Notes: generated from the sequence alone by a model not told the origin. Numbered from the stretch's first letter, positions 24,887 through 34,292 are shown. The stretch is DNA of 64,000 nt from Lachnospiraceae bacterium (GCA_015057325.1 SVEQ01000007.1:62001-126000); one strand, 5' to 3'. Numbers and translations: made by a program.

Positions 24887-25810
24887 ATGGATAAGAAGAA
24901 AATAATCAAGTTTGTTGTAATGACGTTTGCTGTGGCTTGGATTATACAATCAGTAGTTTCGATTATTTCGGCTAAACTCACAAACCCGATGGTGGGACAG
25001 ACGGTTTTTACATTAGGAATGTCAGTGGTTATGTTTGTTCCGCTTATGGCAGCGCTAATTGTCAATCATAGTTTGAAGGGAATGGGATGGAAACCTAAGC
25101 TTAAAGGCAATATCAGATGGATATTCTTTGCAGCATTTATTCCGCTCTTTTTTGTTATACTTGGCGCAGCATTATTCTTTGCAATCTTTCCCGATTTGTT
25201 TGATGCGACAGGTTCGTATTTATTCAAAACATATGCGGATATGGGTTTGGATTTTGCAGATACGTTGGAGAAAGCAGGCTTGGATTATACGACATATATG
25301 CTTGTATCACTTGTAGCATTCATATATGCACCATTTTTAAATATGTTTGTAGCCCTCGGTGAAGAGGTTGGTTGGCGAGGATTTCTTTATCCCGAACTTT
25401 CTAAGGGCCATAGTAAGACAAAGACATGGATAATCGGTGGAATTATATGGGCGGCATTTCATTTCCCGGTTATGCTCATTGCAGGATATGAGTATGGTAA
25501 GGATTATATGGGTGCAATGTGGCTGGGACTGATTGTGTTCTCGGTAAACTGCATTTTCATGGGAATGATTCATGAGATACTATATGAAAAGACAAAAAGT
25601 ATTTGGTTTCCTGCACTTTTGCATGGCTCAATAAATGCAGCTGCGAAAATGCCACAGTTTGTCATGAATGCCAACCAAATGGATAAGCTTAACAGATACA
25701 TGATTTTTGGACCGTATTTTAACGGAATTATCGGAATGATACCGATGGTGATAATTGCTATAATTATGGGTGTATGTGCTCTTAAGACTGAAAAAAATAT
25801 AAAATATTAA
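24887..25810 (+). CDS. CPBP family intramembrane metalloprotease
   Basis: 307 residues with about eight membrane segments. The three CPBP motifs are present: EEVGWRGFLYPEL (EExxxR), FHFPVMLIAG (FHxxF-like) and LHGSIN (HxxxN-like). Ribosome site GAAAGGGTG. The family cleaves or processes membrane proteins and is often linked to bacteriocin immunity. First gene of an operon with a GntR regulator, a DUF5808 protein and an ABC exporter pair, which suggests response to envelope stress or a peptide; that link is inferred. Confidence 0.88.
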   Translation: MDKKKIIKFVVMTFAVAWIIQSVVSIISAKLTNPMVGQTVFTLGMSVVMFVPLMAALIVNHSLKGMGWKPKLKGNIRWIFFAAFIPLFFVILGAALFFAIFPDLFDATGSYLFKTYADMGLDFADTLEKAGLDYTTYMLVSLVAFIYAPFLNMFVALGEEVGWRGFLYPELSKGHSKTKTWIIGGIIWAAFHFPVMLIAGYEYGKDYMGAMWLGLIVFSVNCIFMGMIHEILYEKTKSIWFPALLHGSINAAAKMPQFVMNANQMDKLNRYMIFGPYFNGIIGMIPMVIIAIIMGVCALKTEKNIKY

Positions 25811-25834
25811 TACAGTTTAAGAAAGGAAGCGGCA

Positions 25835-26194
25835 ATGGTTATTAAAATAGATGATTATTCTGATGTACCTATATATATGCAGATTAGAAATCAGATTGTA
25901 ATGGGTATTTCCGGTGGAGAACTAAAACCCGGCGAACAGCTTCCGACTGTCAGAGCTCTTGCGATGGAAATTGGAATCAATACGATGACTGTCAGCAAGA
26001 CGTATCAGATTCTAAAGAACGAAGGCTATATTACAACCGATAGGAAAAACGGTGCGAGAGTTCGTGAGGAAATCAAACAGTCAGGTGAAGTGAGTGAGGA
26101 TAATAAGGTTGAACTTCGAAGAATTGTATCTGAAGCAAGACTTTCCGGTGTTTCCAAGAATGAGCTTAAGAAACTAATAGACGAGTATTATTAA
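25835..26194 (+). CDS. GntR-family regulator, YtrA subfamily
   Basis: 119 residues, the short YtrA form: a GntR winged helix (about 8-75; YMQIRNQIVMGISGGELKPG, LPTVRALAMEIGINTMTVSK, YQILKNEGYITT) and a short C-terminal helix in place of an effector domain. This subfamily typically represses the ABC operon in which it lies. The 28-bp palindrome over the operon promoter is the obvious candidate site. Ribosome site AAAGGAAG. Confidence 0.92.
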   Translation: MVIKIDDYSDVPIYMQIRNQIVMGISGGELKPGEQLPTVRALAMEIGINTMTVSKTYQILKNEGYITTDRKNGARVREEIKQSGEVSEDNKVELRRIVSEARLSGVSKNELKKLIDEYY

Positions 26195-26209
26195 AGAGGG
26201 GATGATGAT

Positions 26210-27613
26210 ATGAATAAAATGCTTGGTTTAATAATGTTTTTGTGTTTCGTTCCGTTTTTGATAATAATGTACTTTGTTATGTATCCGAGAAACTGGAAGA
26301 AGAAAAAAACTATTTTTGGTGTGAGGAATAGGTCAGAGTTTTTGGACGTTGACAACAGTGGGCTTGTAGATGAAATCGTTAAAGGAAACAGAAAACTTGC
26401 AACGGTGATTTTAATATCTTCATGTATCATATCGCTGGCGTTTTTGCTTATACCAAACTTAAGTGCAATGATGATTTCATTTACGGTATTTATAATGATT
26501 ATTTGTGTTGTTATAATGCTGCCACATATTAAAGGTAATGGCGAAATGAAAAGCCTAAAGCGTGAGCTTGGAATAGTGGCCGGTTCAACTGTAAGGACTG
26601 CCGATTTAAAGAGTATCAGCGCGTCGCATACGTTTAACATTTTATCTTTCATAATACCTAACGGAATTTCCATGATATGTTTGGTGTTTTCGATTTTATA
26701 TGACCTTAAGTTAGTTGATGTCGGCAAGGGTTTATATCAGGGATCATTTGGTGCAACGGTGCTTTCGGGTGTGTTTTTCTTTCAGGGAGTGTTGTTCGTT
26801 GTGCTTGCAATAATGATGGATAATATGCGAAACGAAGTAATTTCCCAAAAGAGTGATGTCAATGCCAATTACAACCGGGCTAAGAAAAAGTTGTGGAGTG
26901 ATATGTGGCTTTTGATGACATGGCTAAACACAGCATTACTCTTGTTTATGGTTTTTACTATTGTTTTGGGATTATCACCGGTAACGGTACTTGTGGGTGC
27001 GACGGTTTGGCTTGTGGCAACGATACTTCTTATGTTCATGTTGACGAGAAAGACATCGCTTTTAAATGAGCATTATGAGTCGGAAAATGTAACTGAGGAC
27101 GATGACGATTTTTGGATATATGGCGTGTTTTATTATAATCCCAAAGATGCAAGACTCAATGTTGAGAAAAGAACCGGTCTTGGTTCTACGGTGAACATGG
27201 CGCATCCTGTCGGAAAAGTTATTGCAGCTTTTTGTGTCTTGGCAATAGTCTTTTCGTTTGTGATGATGTTCTATGTCGGTGTTATCGAGGTTACACCGCT
27301 TGAACTTCGTGTTGATAACGGTTATGTAATATGTCATCAATTAAGAGATGAATATAACATTGCTCTTGAGGACATTAAGGAAGTAACTTACGTGGAAAAT
27401 AAGGGCGATTTTAAACCAATAAAAATTGCAGGTGTGGAAAGCGATAATGTTTTGAAAGGTAAGTTTGGTGTCGAGGGAGAAAATGATGCAAAACTATTTA
27501 TGAATGGCAAGGTGGATAGTTACATAAGAATTAAAACCGACAAGACAACTTATTTTATAAATGATAAGACCAATGAAGAAACAAGAAAAACATATGAGGA
27601 AATTAAGAAATAA
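26210..27613 (+). CDS. DUF5808 membrane protein with PH-like C-terminus
   Basis: 467 residues with about eight membrane segments in the first 370. After a central charged loop the DUF5808 pattern appears: DDDFWIYGVFYYNPKDARLN, VEKRTGLGSTVNMAHPVGK. The final ~100 residues follow the last helix and form strands (YVICHQLRDEYNIALEDIKE), resembling a PH-like domain used by DUF1648-related proteins. Ribosome site AGAGGGGATG. It lies between the GntR and ABC genes, so it probably takes part in the same envelope response; its activity is unknown. Confidence 0.8.
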   Translation: MNKMLGLIMFLCFVPFLIIMYFVMYPRNWKKKKTIFGVRNRSEFLDVDNSGLVDEIVKGNRKLATVILISSCIISLAFLLIPNLSAMMISFTVFIMIICVVIMLPHIKGNGEMKSLKRELGIVAGSTVRTADLKSISASHTFNILSFIIPNGISMICLVFSILYDLKLVDVGKGLYQGSFGATVLSGVFFFQGVLFVVLAIMMDNMRNEVISQKSDVNANYNRAKKKLWSDMWLLMTWLNTALLLFMVFTIVLGLSPVTVLVGATVWLVATILLMFMLTRKTSLLNEHYESENVTEDDDDFWIYGVFYYNPKDARLNVEKRTGLGSTVNMAHPVGKVIAAFCVLAIVFSFVMMFYVGVIEVTPLELRVDNGYVICHQLRDEYNIALEDIKEVTYVENKGDFKPIKIAGVESDNVLKGKFGVEGENDAKLFMNGKVDSYIRIKTDKTTYFINDKTNEETRKTYEEIKK

Positions 27614-27634
27614 AACTTATTGGGAGGATATAAA

Positions 27635-28348
27635 ATGTTAGAGATTAAAAATTATTCAAAATCGTATGCTGAGGGCAAGAAAGCAGCAGATGACGTGACA
27701 CTTACAGTAGAGAGCGGAGATATTTACGGCTTTATCGGTCACAACGGTGCGGGTAAATCAACAACAATTCGTGCCGTTGTGGGAGTACTTGATTTTACAG
27801 AGGGTGAAATATATATAGATGGTCATTCCGTTAAAGATGAGCCGCTTGAGTGTAAGAAGGTTACTGCATACATTCCTGACAATCCGGATCTTTATGAGAA
27901 CTTAACAGGTATTCAGTATCTTAACTTTGTGGCAGATGTTTTTGATATCAGTGCAAAGGACAGAGAGGAGCGTATCAAAAAATATGCGGACACGTTTGAG
28001 ATAACAGATTCTTTGGGAGACCTTATAAGTTCGTACTCACATGGTATGAAACAGAAGGTTGCAATCATTTCAGCACTTATTCATAATCCGAAACTTCTTG
28101 TCCTTGATGAGCCGTTTGTAGGACTTGACCCTAAGGCAACATTTACACTTAAAGAAATAATGCATGAAATGTGTAAGCAGGGTACAGCGATTTTCTTCTC
28201 GACACACGTGCTTGATGTTGCCGAGAAGTTGTGTAACAAAGTTGCAATTATCAAGAAGGGCAAGATTATCGCATCCGGCACAATGGAGGAGTTAACTGCA
28301 GGACAATCATTGGAAGAGGCTTTCTTGGAGGTGGCAAATGAAGAGTAA
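27635..28348 (+). CDS. ABC transporter ATP-binding protein
   Basis: 237 residues from the ATG at 27635 behind GGGAGG. Walker A GHNGAGKSTT, signature SSYSHGMKQKV (degenerate LSGGQ, as is common in YtrB/BcrA-type ATPases), Walker B LLVLDEPFVGLDP and the switch His in FFSTHVLD are all present. It pairs with the permease that overlaps its 3' end by 11 bases. BcrA-like exporters with a YtrA regulator respond to cell-wall-active peptides in other Firmicutes; the substrate here is inferred only by analogy. Confidence 0.95.
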   Translation: MLEIKNYSKSYAEGKKAADDVTLTVESGDIYGFIGHNGAGKSTTIRAVVGVLDFTEGEIYIDGHSVKDEPLECKKVTAYIPDNPDLYENLTGIQYLNFVADVFDISAKDREERIKKYADTFEITDSLGDLISSYSHGMKQKVAIISALIHNPKLLVLDEPFVGLDPKATFTLKEIMHEMCKQGTAIFFSTHVLDVAEKLCNKVAIIKKGKIIASGTMEELTAGQSLEEAFLEVANEE

Positions 28349-29936
28349 TATTATCCTTCTTAGGACTATGCTTAAGTCCACAAGTCTTGTTAATATTTAC
28401 AGATACACAACAGATAAAAAGAAGAAGAAAAAAGTGGTGGCAGGCTTTATCGGCATAATTATTCTATATGCGATGCTTATGGGCTACAGTTTGTCGATGT
28501 GTATTGGCTACGGGCAACTGGGTATTATTGACGCAACGCCTGTGATGTGTGCGTTTATAATCAGTGCGATGTCTTTTTTGTTCACCTTCTTTAAGACAAA
28601 CGGATACCTTTTTAACTTCAAGGAATATGACATGTTAATGTCGCTTCCGTTTGAAGCAAGAACGGTTGCCGGTTGCAAGTTTGCGTATATGTATATCAAG
28701 AGTCTTGGCTGGTACATAAGTATTTCATTAGCGATGTTAATTGGTTACGGTTACTATAAGAGACCTTCCGTGCTTGTGTATCCGGTGTGGATTGTAATGT
28801 CGTTATTCATTCCTGTAATTCCGATGCTGCTTGCCTCTCTTGTCGGTTTTATAATTGCCAAGATTAGTGCGGGATTTAGGAAAACAAACCTTATACAAAC
28901 AATATTCTCGTTTGTGTTTGTCATTTTCTGTTTCTCTCTTCGCTACATAATAGATGCAGTTGTTAAATCGGATAAGGTTGATGACATATTAAAGACTGTG
29001 TCTGTGGCAACGGATAGTGCGGCGCAGGTTTATCTGCCGGCTGCATGGTTTTCAGGTGCGGTAACAAAGTTTGTTTTATCGGATATGCTTCAACTTGTCG
29101 GCTTTAGCATCCTGCTATTTTCGTGTGTGTTCTATGTTGTAGGCAAGTCATACAGACAGATTAACTCAGCACTCAAGTCTCATGTGGCATCTAAAGATTA
29201 CAAAATGACCGCACAAAAGAAACATAGTGTGTTAAATGCGATTGCATTTAAAGAGTTTAAGAGAATGACGGGCTCGACAATTTACATGACCAACGGTTGT
29301 ATGGGTGAGGTGTTGGTGGTAATACTTGGTGTCGTTACTCTTGTTGTCGGATTTGATAAGATAGTAAATGTTGTAACACAGGGAGCGCCTTTTGATGCGA
29401 CGATAATACAGCCTGCAATTCCTTTTGTCGTTTACTTCATGATTGGTATGGTGGCAACGACAGCATTTACACCTTCGCTTGAAGGTAAGAATTACTGGAT
29501 TATGCAGAGTCTTCCGTTAGAGAATAAGACGATTTACCAGGGCAAGATGCTCTTTAATATGTACCTTACAGTTCCGTTTATGTCGTTTGGTATTTTGTGC
29601 CTTTCGATATCTGCAAAGGTGCCGGTAGTTAACACGATTTTCTATCTCGTGCTTGGAGTTGCGCTTTGTGCGTTCTCTACAACGTGGGGATGCGTGTGTG
29701 GTGTGAAGCATATGCGTCTCGACTGGGAGAATGAGGTTGAGGTTATCAAGCAAGGCGCATCTGTCGCAATCTACATGTTCCCTAACATGTTTGTTGTTAT
29801 GGGACTCGTGGTACTTATGGTATTTCTTGGAATGAAAATGGACCACAAGGTTTTGACACTCATTATGACTGTGATTGCAGCGGCACTTTCCGGTCTTTGC
29901 TACTTAAGAGTTATGGCGCTTTCTAAACGTAAATAA
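28338..29936 (+). CDS. ABC-2 type permease, large
   Basis: 532 residues with twelve or so hydrophobic segments, larger than the usual 250-residue ABC-2 permease and so probably a fused pair of six-helix halves. The N-terminus carries a basic KKKKKVVAGF before helix 1. The start codon overlaps the ATPase gene, so translation is coupled. A perfect terminator follows within three bases. Substrate unknown; context suggests export or defence against an envelope-active compound. Confidence 0.88.
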   Translation: MKSNIILLRTMLKSTSLVNIYRYTTDKKKKKKVVAGFIGIIILYAMLMGYSLSMCIGYGQLGIIDATPVMCAFIISAMSFLFTFFKTNGYLFNFKEYDMLMSLPFEARTVAGCKFAYMYIKSLGWYISISLAMLIGYGYYKRPSVLVYPVWIVMSLFIPVIPMLLASLVGFIIAKISAGFRKTNLIQTIFSFVFVIFCFSLRYIIDAVVKSDKVDDILKTVSVATDSAAQVYLPAAWFSGAVTKFVLSDMLQLVGFSILLFSCVFYVVGKSYRQINSALKSHVASKDYKMTAQKKHSVLNAIAFKEFKRMTGSTIYMTNGCMGEVLVVILGVVTLVVGFDKIVNVVTQGAPFDATIIQPAIPFVVYFMIGMVATTAFTPSLEGKNYWIMQSLPLENKTIYQGKMLFNMYLTVPFMSFGILCLSISAKVPVVNTIFYLVLGVALCAFSTTWGCVCGVKHMRLDWENEVEVIKQGASVAIYMFPNMFVVMGLVVLMVFLGMKMDHKVLTLIMTVIAAALSGLCYLRVMALSKRK

Positions 29937-29938
29937 GA

Positions 29939-29974
29939 AAAACTGCGAGCATTACAAGTGCTCGCAGTTTTTAT
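29939..29974 (+). terminator. Terminator of the GntR/ABC operon
   Basis: AAACTGCGAGCA (to 29951) pairs with TGCTCGCAGTTT (from 29959) around TTACAAG, followed by a T run. Confidence 0.93.
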
Positions 29975-30110
29975 TTGCTAATAAATATTCTGTATTCTTA
30001 ATTACATTCCCTTCAGCTACTACTCTAACATATTTGCCTGCGTCTGGCAATTGACTATTTGCTTGTAATTTGTGGTGTTTTTTGTATAATTAATTTCAGA
30101 GGTAAAACAT

Positions 30111-32018
30111 ATGAAACGATTAAACAAATTGATTATATTTGGTGGACTTGTCTTGACACAGGCGATTAGTTACGTTGAGACGACGGAAGACATACCAAAT
30201 CCCGGACGTGGTTTTTATAATCCTAAGTGTATAAGTTATTCCGTGACAGGTAACAAGGTTGATACGTATGCACCGTCGCTTTATCATATGCGTCTTGATA
30301 TATCGAAGTTTGCGGCTAGTTATAATGATGAGGGTAAAGATATTGAACTTTCAGAAGACATGCTTAATGCACTTGACGGAACGCTTGATAATCTTGAAAA
30401 AAAGCATAGTTGTGCAATTATAAGATTTGCGTATGACCCGAGTTTTGGTGGCAAGGATACGATACACGAACCATCTATAGAGATGATAAACAAGCATCAG
30501 GAACAGTTAGGCAAGGTGCTTTCAAAACACGAAAAGTGCATTGTGTCTGTTGAAGTTGGTCTTTTTGGCAAATGGGGCGAGATGCATAGTGGGGATAAAT
30601 GTAGTGCTGACAATTTCAACAAAGCAATAAGCAAGTGGTTAGAGGTTCTTCCTGAAGATATTCCTATTAGTGTAAGAACACCCGGATATTATGCAGACTG
30701 GGCAGGAGTTAATCGGGCAAAACTCGATGAAAATGTTACTGTTAAGGGAACAGATGCTTATCGTGTGGGAATATATAATGATGGCTATTTGGGTTCTTAT
30801 GATGATAGCGGAACCTATGCAAAACGAGATGTTGAAATAGCATGGCTTAACAACCAGGCAAAACACACGTTGTATGGCGGAGAGATAGTTTTAAATGACA
30901 ATAAAGGTACTGTGAAAAACACCGCAGCTTACATGGAGACGGAAGCATTTACCACGCATACAAGTTATCTTAACATTGCATGGAATGACAAAGTGATAGC
31001 GGCAATGAAAGAAGAAAAATACAGCGGTAAGGATCCGTTATATAAGGGCAAAACAGGTTTTGAATATATAAGGAATCATTTGGGATATCGATTTGTGGTT
31101 CGAGGTGTGAAAATCGCAAATGCGGCATCTCCGCTTGAGGACTTTTCTGTAGAGGCAGATATTGAAAATGTCGGTTTTGCGAATGTGGTCAAAGATAAAA
31201 AAGCAATTTTAATTTTGAAAAATGATAATAATACTTACTACATTCTGTTAGATAAAAACACTGTTGATCCTAACAAATGGGATTCGAAACAAACAACGAA
31301 AGTAAATGCGGTTTGTGATCTTCCTGATGATATGGTACTTGGTGACTACAAGGTATATTTAAGGGTTGCATCAGATACGAACAGCAGAGGTGAAGAGGGC
31401 TATCCTATTCGTTTTGCTAATGAAGATATGACTTTTGGTGATACAAAAATTTCTATGTGGGATAAAACGCTTGGTGCAAACTATCTGGGTAATGTTAATA
31501 TTACCGAGTCAAAGCCGGTTTCGCAGGAAATGGTTGAACCGGTTGCACAAGTTGGCAACGAAATTGTGGTTGTAAATCCAAACAACGAAAAGATTGATCT
31601 TTCTGTGCGTGTTACATCTGTTGATAGAAAAAAAGGCACAGGAACCGTAACTGTTGTGCGATACAACTCAACGACAAAAACCGTCAAAATAGATGATACA
31701 TTTAATGCCTACGGAATAGTCTTTAAGGTGACGGCAATCGCTGACAAGGCATGCGTGAATAATAAAAAAGCCACTAATGTAATAATCGGTAAGAATGTGA
31801 AAAAGATTGGCAAACAGGCATTCTATGGGCTTACAAAATGTAAGAAGCTTACAATTAAAAGTCCGTATCTTACTTCAAAAAGAGTCGGCAAAAAGGCTTT
31901 TGGTAAAATGAACAAGAAGATTAAGGTTGTTGTTCCAAAGAAGAAATTAAAATCCTATAAGAAATGGATTTACAAAAAAGGATTGTCAAAGAAAGCAAAG
32001 ATTGTGAAGGGAAAATAA
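30111..32018 (+). CDS. Secreted DUF4874/DUF4832 protein with BspA-like C-terminus
   Basis: 635 residues with an N-terminal hydrophobic segment (LIIFGGLVLTQAISYV) acting as a signal. Residues about 25-180 fit DUF4874 (IPNPGRGFYNP, VEVGLFGKWGEMHSG) and about 200-450 fit DUF4832 (VRTPGYYADWAG, EIAWLNNQAKHTLYGGE). The catalytic barrel fold suggests a glycoside-hydrolase-like surface protein. The last ~130 residues form a leucine-rich BspA-type repeat (KATNVIIGKNVKKIGKQAFY, GLTKCKKLTIKSP) with a very basic end, typical of Lachnospiraceae surface proteins. Preceded by TATAAT-like sequence; no strong ribosome site beyond AGAGGT. Function unproven. Confidence 0.8.
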   Translation: MKRLNKLIIFGGLVLTQAISYVETTEDIPNPGRGFYNPKCISYSVTGNKVDTYAPSLYHMRLDISKFAASYNDEGKDIELSEDMLNALDGTLDNLEKKHSCAIIRFAYDPSFGGKDTIHEPSIEMINKHQEQLGKVLSKHEKCIVSVEVGLFGKWGEMHSGDKCSADNFNKAISKWLEVLPEDIPISVRTPGYYADWAGVNRAKLDENVTVKGTDAYRVGIYNDGYLGSYDDSGTYAKRDVEIAWLNNQAKHTLYGGEIVLNDNKGTVKNTAAYMETEAFTTHTSYLNIAWNDKVIAAMKEEKYSGKDPLYKGKTGFEYIRNHLGYRFVVRGVKIANAASPLEDFSVEADIENVGFANVVKDKKAILILKNDNNTYYILLDKNTVDPNKWDSKQTTKVNAVCDLPDDMVLGDYKVYLRVASDTNSRGEEGYPIRFANEDMTFGDTKISMWDKTLGANYLGNVNITESKPVSQEMVEPVAQVGNEIVVVNPNNEKIDLSVRVTSVDRKKGTGTVTVVRYNSTTKTVKIDDTFNAYGIVFKVTAIADKACVNNKKATNVIIGKNVKKIGKQAFYGLTKCKKLTIKSPYLTSKRVGKKAFGKMNKKIKVVVPKKKLKSYKKWIYKKGLSKKAKIVKGK

Positions 32019-32023
32019 ATGCC

Positions 32024-32614
32024 ATGAGTAATAATAAAAAAGACCCGCTTGCATGGGAAGAGATAAGTACAGAACATATTGTTCAAGATGAATGGATTGA
32101 TTTTAGAAGGTCAGCATACAGATTTCCGGATGGAAGTGTATTCGAACCTTATTACAGCTACAGCAGAAGAGATTACGTTGTAATTGTTGCCACAGATACT
32201 GATGGTAATTATCTTTGTGTAAGACAATACAGACACGGAATCAAAGAGGTTACGACGGAGTTTGTGGCAGGTGGAATTGAAAGAAAAGACGGCAAGGAGT
32301 ATGGCAAGTCGGAAGATGATTTTTCTGAGGTTGCACTCGATGCTGCAAAGAGAGAACTTATGGAGGAAACAGGATATACTTCAAATGATTGGGAATACTT
32401 AAGTAAGGTTCCTTCTAATGCGACAATAGCAGACAATTATGCGTACCTTTTTGTTGCCAAGAATTGTACTAAAGTTTCCGGACAGGATCTTGACGAAACA
32501 GAGTTTTTAAACGTGGTTAAACATTCAAAAGAAGATATAGAAAAAATGATAGCAAATGAGGAGTTTTACCAGGCAATGCATATAGTTGCGTGGTATATGT
32601 CACAACAAAAATAA
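32024..32614 (+). CDS. Nudix hydrolase, ADP-ribose pyrophosphatase-like
   Basis: 196 residues from ATG at 32024. The N-terminal strand-rich region (DEWIDFRRSAYRFPDGSVFE, EPYYSYSRRDYVVIVATD) and the Nudix box ending AAKRELMEETGY match the ADP-ribose/NDP-sugar class. The box carries an extra 12 residues (GKEYGKSEDDFSEV) between its first Gly and the REXXEE core, an expansion not seen in every member. It begins six bases after the DUF4832 gene stop. Cytoplasmic; the exact nucleotide substrate is not readable. Confidence 0.87.
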   Translation: MSNNKKDPLAWEEISTEHIVQDEWIDFRRSAYRFPDGSVFEPYYSYSRRDYVVIVATDTDGNYLCVRQYRHGIKEVTTEFVAGGIERKDGKEYGKSEDDFSEVALDAAKRELMEETGYTSNDWEYLSKVPSNATIADNYAYLFVAKNCTKVSGQDLDETEFLNVVKHSKEDIEKMIANEEFYQAMHIVAWYMSQQK

Positions 32615-32634
32615 GTTAAAACGGAGGTATTTAA

Positions 32635-33237
32635 ATGAAGTTATTTAGTTCAAAGTTTTTACCGGTGGTAGCATTACTTACTTTGGGTGTGTCGGTATGT
32701 CTTACCGGTTGTGATCTGTTGTCGGATATTGAAGACGAAGAAGGGCAGGAGGTCAGCTCCGGGTCTTATGAAGATGAAGAGGACACTAATGCCAATTATG
32801 GGGAATTATCAGAAGGCGATACCGCTCCTGACTTTACAGCGGAACTTGTAGATGGCAGCAAGTTTTCTCTTTCTGAGAACTCAGGCAAGGTAATTCTTAT
32901 CAACTTATGGGCAACGTGGTGTGGTCCGTGCGTGGAGGAAATGCCTGCGTTTGAAAAACTCAACAAGGAATATGGCGATGATGTTAAAATCGTTTGCGTT
33001 AATTGCATGGAAGCAAAAAGTGATGTAAATAGTTTTGTAAAACAGAACGGATATACATTTCCTGTTGCTTATGATGAAAGCGGAGCAATTAATATGAAAT
33101 ATCCAACACAAGGGATTCCGTACACATTAGTTGTAGGAAAAGACGGAAAGGTCAAGAATATATATGTCGGCTCGGCAGGAATGGAACAGCAGTATCAGAC
33201 ATATAAGGATGCTATCGATGCAGCAATTGCAGAGTAA
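32635..33237 (+). CDS. TlpA/ResA-like thioredoxin lipoprotein
   Basis: 200 residues. Signal with lipobox LTGC (Cys at about 26), a Glu/Asp/Ser linker, then a thioredoxin fold (about 62-200). It has the active site NLWATWCGPCVEEMP and the cis-Pro in GIPYTLVVG. It works outside the membrane as a disulfide reductase or a thiol carrier. It is followed by a CXXC mini-protein and a membrane 4Fe-4S protein, so electrons probably pass from the cytoplasm through these to TlpA. Ribosome site ACGGAGG. Confidence 0.94.
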   Translation: MKLFSSKFLPVVALLTLGVSVCLTGCDLLSDIEDEEGQEVSSGSYEDEEDTNANYGELSEGDTAPDFTAELVDGSKFSLSENSGKVILINLWATWCGPCVEEMPAFEKLNKEYGDDVKIVCVNCMEAKSDVNSFVKQNGYTFPVAYDESGAINMKYPTQGIPYTLVVGKDGKVKNIYVGSAGMEQQYQTYKDAIDAAIAE

Positions 33238-33249
33238 GAGGTGTTTGCT

Positions 33250-33405
33250 ATGAATAAGACTGCAAACAAGAAAATGATTTTGATACGAATAGCAATTATT
33301 GCCGTGGCATTGGTACTTCTTGTTATCGGAATAAGAGGTGGGGACTACGTTGATGTCATGAACAAGGCAATACGCATTTGTTATGAATGCATCGGAATAG
33401 GATGA
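33250..33405 (+). CDS. CD1871A-family CXXC mini-protein
   Basis: 51 residues, not long enough for most gene finders. One membrane helix (about 11-29, LIRIAIIAVALVLLVIGI) and a C-terminal ICYECIGIG carrying a CXXC pair. The length, helix and CxECIGIG ending match the CD1871A-type family that occurs between TlpA-like and 4Fe-4S membrane proteins in clostridia. It probably relays thiol electrons across the membrane. An AAGAGGTG site (33235-33241) precedes the ATG, and its TGA overlaps the ATG of the next gene. Confidence 0.88.
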   Translation: MNKTANKKMILIRIAIIAVALVLLVIGIRGGDYVDVMNKAIRICYECIGIG

Positions 33406-34220
33406 GAGAAATGAAGATTAAAGACAAAAAGCGCAGACTGACTCAGTTAGTCTGTGCGTTGTTATATAATTGCAACTTAAAAGGTTTTGCCAAGGGTAAG
33501 ATTTACCAAGGAAAAGCAAAAAGTGCCTGTGTGCCGGGACTTAACTGTTATTCGTGTCCGGGTGCTGTTGGCTCATGCCCTCTTGGAAGTCTCCAATCCG
33601 CCCTTGTATCGTCCAAGTACAAGATTAATTATTATATTTTGGGCATGCTTTTGCTATTCGGCGTAATATTCGGACGTATAGTGTGTGGTTTCTTATGCCC
33701 ATTTGGACTTTTGCAGGAATTGTTGTATAAGCTTCCGACGAAAAAGATTAAGAAGGGTAAATGGAGTCGTATATTATCGTATGTAAAATACATGATCCTT
33801 GCGGTGTTTGTAATTGCAATTCCAATCGTCAAGCTAGCCCCGGGATTTTGTAAATACATTTGCCCTGCAGGAACATTAGAAGGTGGAATACCCCTTGTGG
33901 CAACTAACGAACAGTTAAGGACACTTATCGGAGAACTGTTTAGTTGGAAAGTATTTGTCCTTGTTATAATTTTAATATCGGCTGTTTTTGTGTTTAGAAG
34001 TTTCTGTCGTTTCTTGTGCCCGCTCGGTGCCATTTATTCTTTGTTTTACAAGGTTTCACTTTGTGGTGTGCACGTTGATAAGGATAAATGTGTGGGGTGT
34101 AATGAATGTGTTCGCGAATGCCTTATGGATGTCAAAAGTGTTGGGGATAGAGAATGTGTGCACTGTGGAGAATGTATCGGTAAGTGCCCGACGTGCGCGA
34201 TTTCTTATAAAAAACATTGA
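33402..34220 (+). CDS. NapH-like membrane 4Fe-4S protein
   Basis: 272 residues from the ATG that overlaps the CXXC gene stop; a Met three codons on is an alternative. Cys motifs near the N-terminus (LNCYSCPGAVGSCPLGS), a CGFLCPFG turn, CKYICPAG and CRFLCPLG lie between about four helices. The last 60 residues carry two ferredoxin-type clusters (CVGCNECVREC and CVHCGECIGKC). It resembles NapH/CcoG-type electron-transfer proteins. With TlpA and the CXXC protein it forms a trans-membrane thiol reducing unit. Redox partner not determined. Confidence 0.9.
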   Translation: MREMKIKDKKRRLTQLVCALLYNCNLKGFAKGKIYQGKAKSACVPGLNCYSCPGAVGSCPLGSLQSALVSSKYKINYYILGMLLLFGVIFGRIVCGFLCPFGLLQELLYKLPTKKIKKGKWSRILSYVKYMILAVFVIAIPIVKLAPGFCKYICPAGTLEGGIPLVATNEQLRTLIGELFSWKVFVLVIILISAVFVFRSFCRFLCPLGAIYSLFYKVSLCGVHVDKDKCVGCNECVRECLMDVKSVGDRECVHCGECIGKCPTCAISYKKH

Positions 34221-34240
34221 AAATAACAAGTGAAAAACAC

Positions 34241-34292
34241 TTGATTTACGTCTGTAATCTGTTATTATAGAATTATATTTACGTTTGTAAAT
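34241..34292 (+). promoter_or_regulatory. Promoter with two TTAC-N4-GTAA operator boxes
   Basis: TTGATT (34241-34246), 16-base spacer, TATTAT (34263-34268). TTACGTCTGTAA (34246-34257) overlaps the spacer. The near-identical TTACGTTTGTAA (34279-34290), inside a 16-base palindrome, lies just past the start site; the two are exactly 33 bases apart, three helical turns. The spacing and form resemble BlaI/CopY-type operators. A GACACTC/GAGTGTC hairpin follows at about 34295. Confidence 0.6.

Noticed and set aside
26191-26727. Minus-strand 178-codon frame
   Set aside because: Antisense to the DUF5808 gene, no ribosome site.
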